From: Prinia subflava | Taxonomy: Eukaryota > Chordata > Aves > Passeriformes > Cisticolidae | Assembly: GCF_021018805.1 (NCBI RefSeq) | Contig: NC_086248.1 | Coordinates: forward strand, 63,001,985 to 63,065,984 | Length of the DNA: 64,000 nucleotides | Direction of reading: 5' to 3' | Part shown: piece by piece, positions 61,911 through 64,000 of the stretch | How the letters are laid out: the number at the start of each line of letters is the position of its first letter | Position numbering within the stretch: position 1 is the stretch's first letter | Made by a program: the position numbers and the translations under genes | Notes under the pieces: generated by a model | Seen by the model: only the letters and a program-made list of their open reading frames with translations | What the model was told of the DNA's origin: nothing | Database searches by the model: none

Positions 61911-64000
61911 AATAAATTAACCAGTAAGATATATACTTGCAGCTTGTTTCTAACAAGAGATATTCTACAGGGTCATCTTACCTATTGCATTTTGGACTCA
62001 CTGGTTGATCTTCATCTTTGCCTGTAAGTAAGATTTAATGACCACTGAAGGTGTCAGCTTTGCCTATCTCCTTCAAAACACCAACAGCATGCAGTGTGTC
62101 TACGTAAAGAGAATTAAGTTTTCTCCTGTAGGCAGTGATGCTACTTTTGGAAGAGGAAGGGATGAAAGCAAAGTAAAAGAACTCTCTGATAGAGACATCT
62201 AAAACTTTCAAAACCCTTACTTATTGAGAAGGCCAGTTAGGCTTCTATTCACTTTGACAGACTGAGAGATTAATAAGTGGATGGAAAAGCAATTTCATAC
62301 TTTTAGTGACTGTCAACACCTCTTCCATATCTTCCAGAGCAGTGCTCTTAATAAACATGTTGATCCATGGAACAATATATCAAAATCACCCTTCAGGGCC
62401 ATCATTTTGTTTACACCTGCCCCTGTGTTTATGTAATTTACAAATAAAGCTTGAAGAAAAGAAATTCCCAAAGCCTACAACTGCTGTGCTTTCTTTACCT
62501 GCCACAGAAAACTAAACTGATTATGTGTTCAGCTGCTGTGTTTTCAGCTGAATTTTAATGTAATGTGTTTGTGTTTAAGAAACTAGCCTTGATAGTTCAT
62601 TACTGAGAATTCCAAAGTTGGAAATTAATGAAACCTGATATGATTTTCATTTATATTTATCTTCTAGTAGCTAATTAGTGCTCCAATAAGATTTTCCATG
62701 GATGGAGTATTCATTGAGTCTCTTGCAGTCGTATATTCTCTGGTAACTAAGACGGTATTAACTCATGTGGCAGCATTTCCTTTGGAGGGGTCATTGTAGG
62801 ACTTCTGGCAGCCAGAGAGACCTCTGACAGAAAGATCCCAAAATCCGTGCATCAAATTTGGTTGAAGCTGGTAGAGTTGGCTGCAACTTCAGATTGAGGA
62901 GTTTCTAAGGGACAGAAAAAGACAGATAGGAGTTACAAAACAAACAAACAAAGCCAAATCAAAACCTTACAGTTTTTCAGCTAAAATAAGAGTTTTCATT
63001 AAGTGTTGGCATTCTGGTTCTCTACCCAGCCTGAAGCAATTTGTAGAAAGAGCAGGTATGGTAAATTATCAAAAACTTTCCAAACAAACTCTAATTGATT
63101 CTTGAATCAAGACCCAAGTAGGGACATAAATTGGTTTGTATTTTATCAGAACTGGTTCATATGTCCAGTTTATTTTTATTCAAGTGATTTTTTTCATATG
63201 CTTTTCCTTCTTGTATTTACAAGCTGTCTGTGTGATTTCATCAATGCATGTAAAATGTTTTTGTCTCCTTTCTATCACTGAATCAAATTATACCTTAACA
63301 GGCAAGGAACAACACGTAGGGATGAGATGTAGGGATGCCAGAACAGAATCTATTGGTGTGTCTTGAAGCAATTTCCCCATTGTTTCTGGCTTTGCAGTGC
63401 AGGGAAATCTGCAGTCACTAGACCATCATGAGGGATGTATGTTTTCATAGTGAATTGTATCAAAGTTGTTTTGCACAGATGTTTCTGTAATTGTGTTGCA
63501 CTGGGGAAATTCACTGTTCAGTGTCCCACAAATACTTATTTCCACCTGTACAATGGTTAGTACAGAAGCTGGGCCTGTAGCATAAAACGTGTAGTTAAGA
63601 TGGCTGGCACAAAACCAGCTAAAGATAATTTCTTAGAATTGTCTGTGCGTATATTTCTGTAACCATAGTTCTCTGTTTCAGCAACTGGACTTCCAGCTTT
63701 ATTTCAAGGAAGAAATAAAAACAATTGGCAGGCTTATGGGAAGTTTCAATTTTTTCATATTAGAGATAAGATGGAAAACATGCATTTTTAACCAGTTTGG
63801 AGGGGGTTTATTTATTTCTTCTTTATTTTATACGGAGAATATGAAGTCAGCAAAAACTTTGGTACAGACAGCACCTTACTTGATCCTGATGCACCTGCTA
63901 AGTTCCTTAAAAAGTCTTGGATCAGCTATATAAGGATTCTGCATGAATGAGATTGGTTTCTTATCTAAAATACACATGAAACACTTCTGTTTGGAAAATA
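61911..64000. other. AT-rich non-coding DNA, no gene recognised
   Basis: No exon or repeat recognised to the window end. The stretch 62590-62700 has a CTAATTAG word and may extend the regulatory texture seen upstream. Open frames are at most 76 codons. Confidence 0.5.

Noticed and set aside
1..64000. CRISPR arrays, integrated prophage, tRNA or rRNA genes, endogenous retrovirus LTR pairs
   Set aside because: Looked for on both strands by eye and none found. There is no array of spaced direct repeats, no cloverleaf-type tRNA with A and B boxes, no rRNA-like segment, and no paired LTRs or retroviral motifs.

Overview
The window looks like nuclear DNA from a bird. The main evidence is repeats: five 5'-truncated CR1 LINE copies end in the avian octamer tail (TGATTCTG/ATTCTATG type). 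No Alu, L1, B1/B2 or other mammal-specific repeat was recognised. Base composition is AT-rich with few CpGs, and no bacterial operon, ribosome-binding-site or tRNA/rRNA feature is visible. Together these suit a gene-poor stretch of a large chromosome, either intergenic desert or a very long intron. Species cannot be named from the sequence alone.

No protein-coding exon could be supported. The longest open frames are 151, 147, 143 and 140 codons, about what chance gives in 64 kb. The 140- and 143-codon frames lie in a CR1 copy and are read on opposite strands.

Layout: (1) 1-8670, AT-rich unique DNA with a small palindromic transposon relic at about 301-390. (2) 8671-9490, the largest CR1 copy, minus strand. 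(3) 9491-33020, mostly unique DNA with an A-rich tract at 10.3 kb, a GC-richer patch at 21.4 kb, an old LINE-tail relic at 22.1 kb, and a 26.3-26.6 kb block holding a near-perfect RFX X-box. (4) 33021-33345, an old minus-strand CR1. (5) 34365-35010, a local cluster of CpGs followed by POU-octamer and homeodomain-type motifs, the strongest candidate here for a functional element. (6) 35559-35684, a second palindromic transposon relic. (7) 35.7-51 kb, unique DNA with an A/C-rich tract at 42.4 kb. (8) 51075-58175, three more CR1 copies (plus, minus, plus). (9) 59186-59354, a perfect (AGAAT)33 microsatellite. (10) 61530-61910, homeobox-site-rich AT DNA resembling a conserved non-coding element.

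With no genes visible there is no pathway to describe. Any function is most likely cis-regulatory or non-coding RNA. The conserved-element calls are pattern judgements without alignment support. No previously undescribed biological system could be demonstrated.
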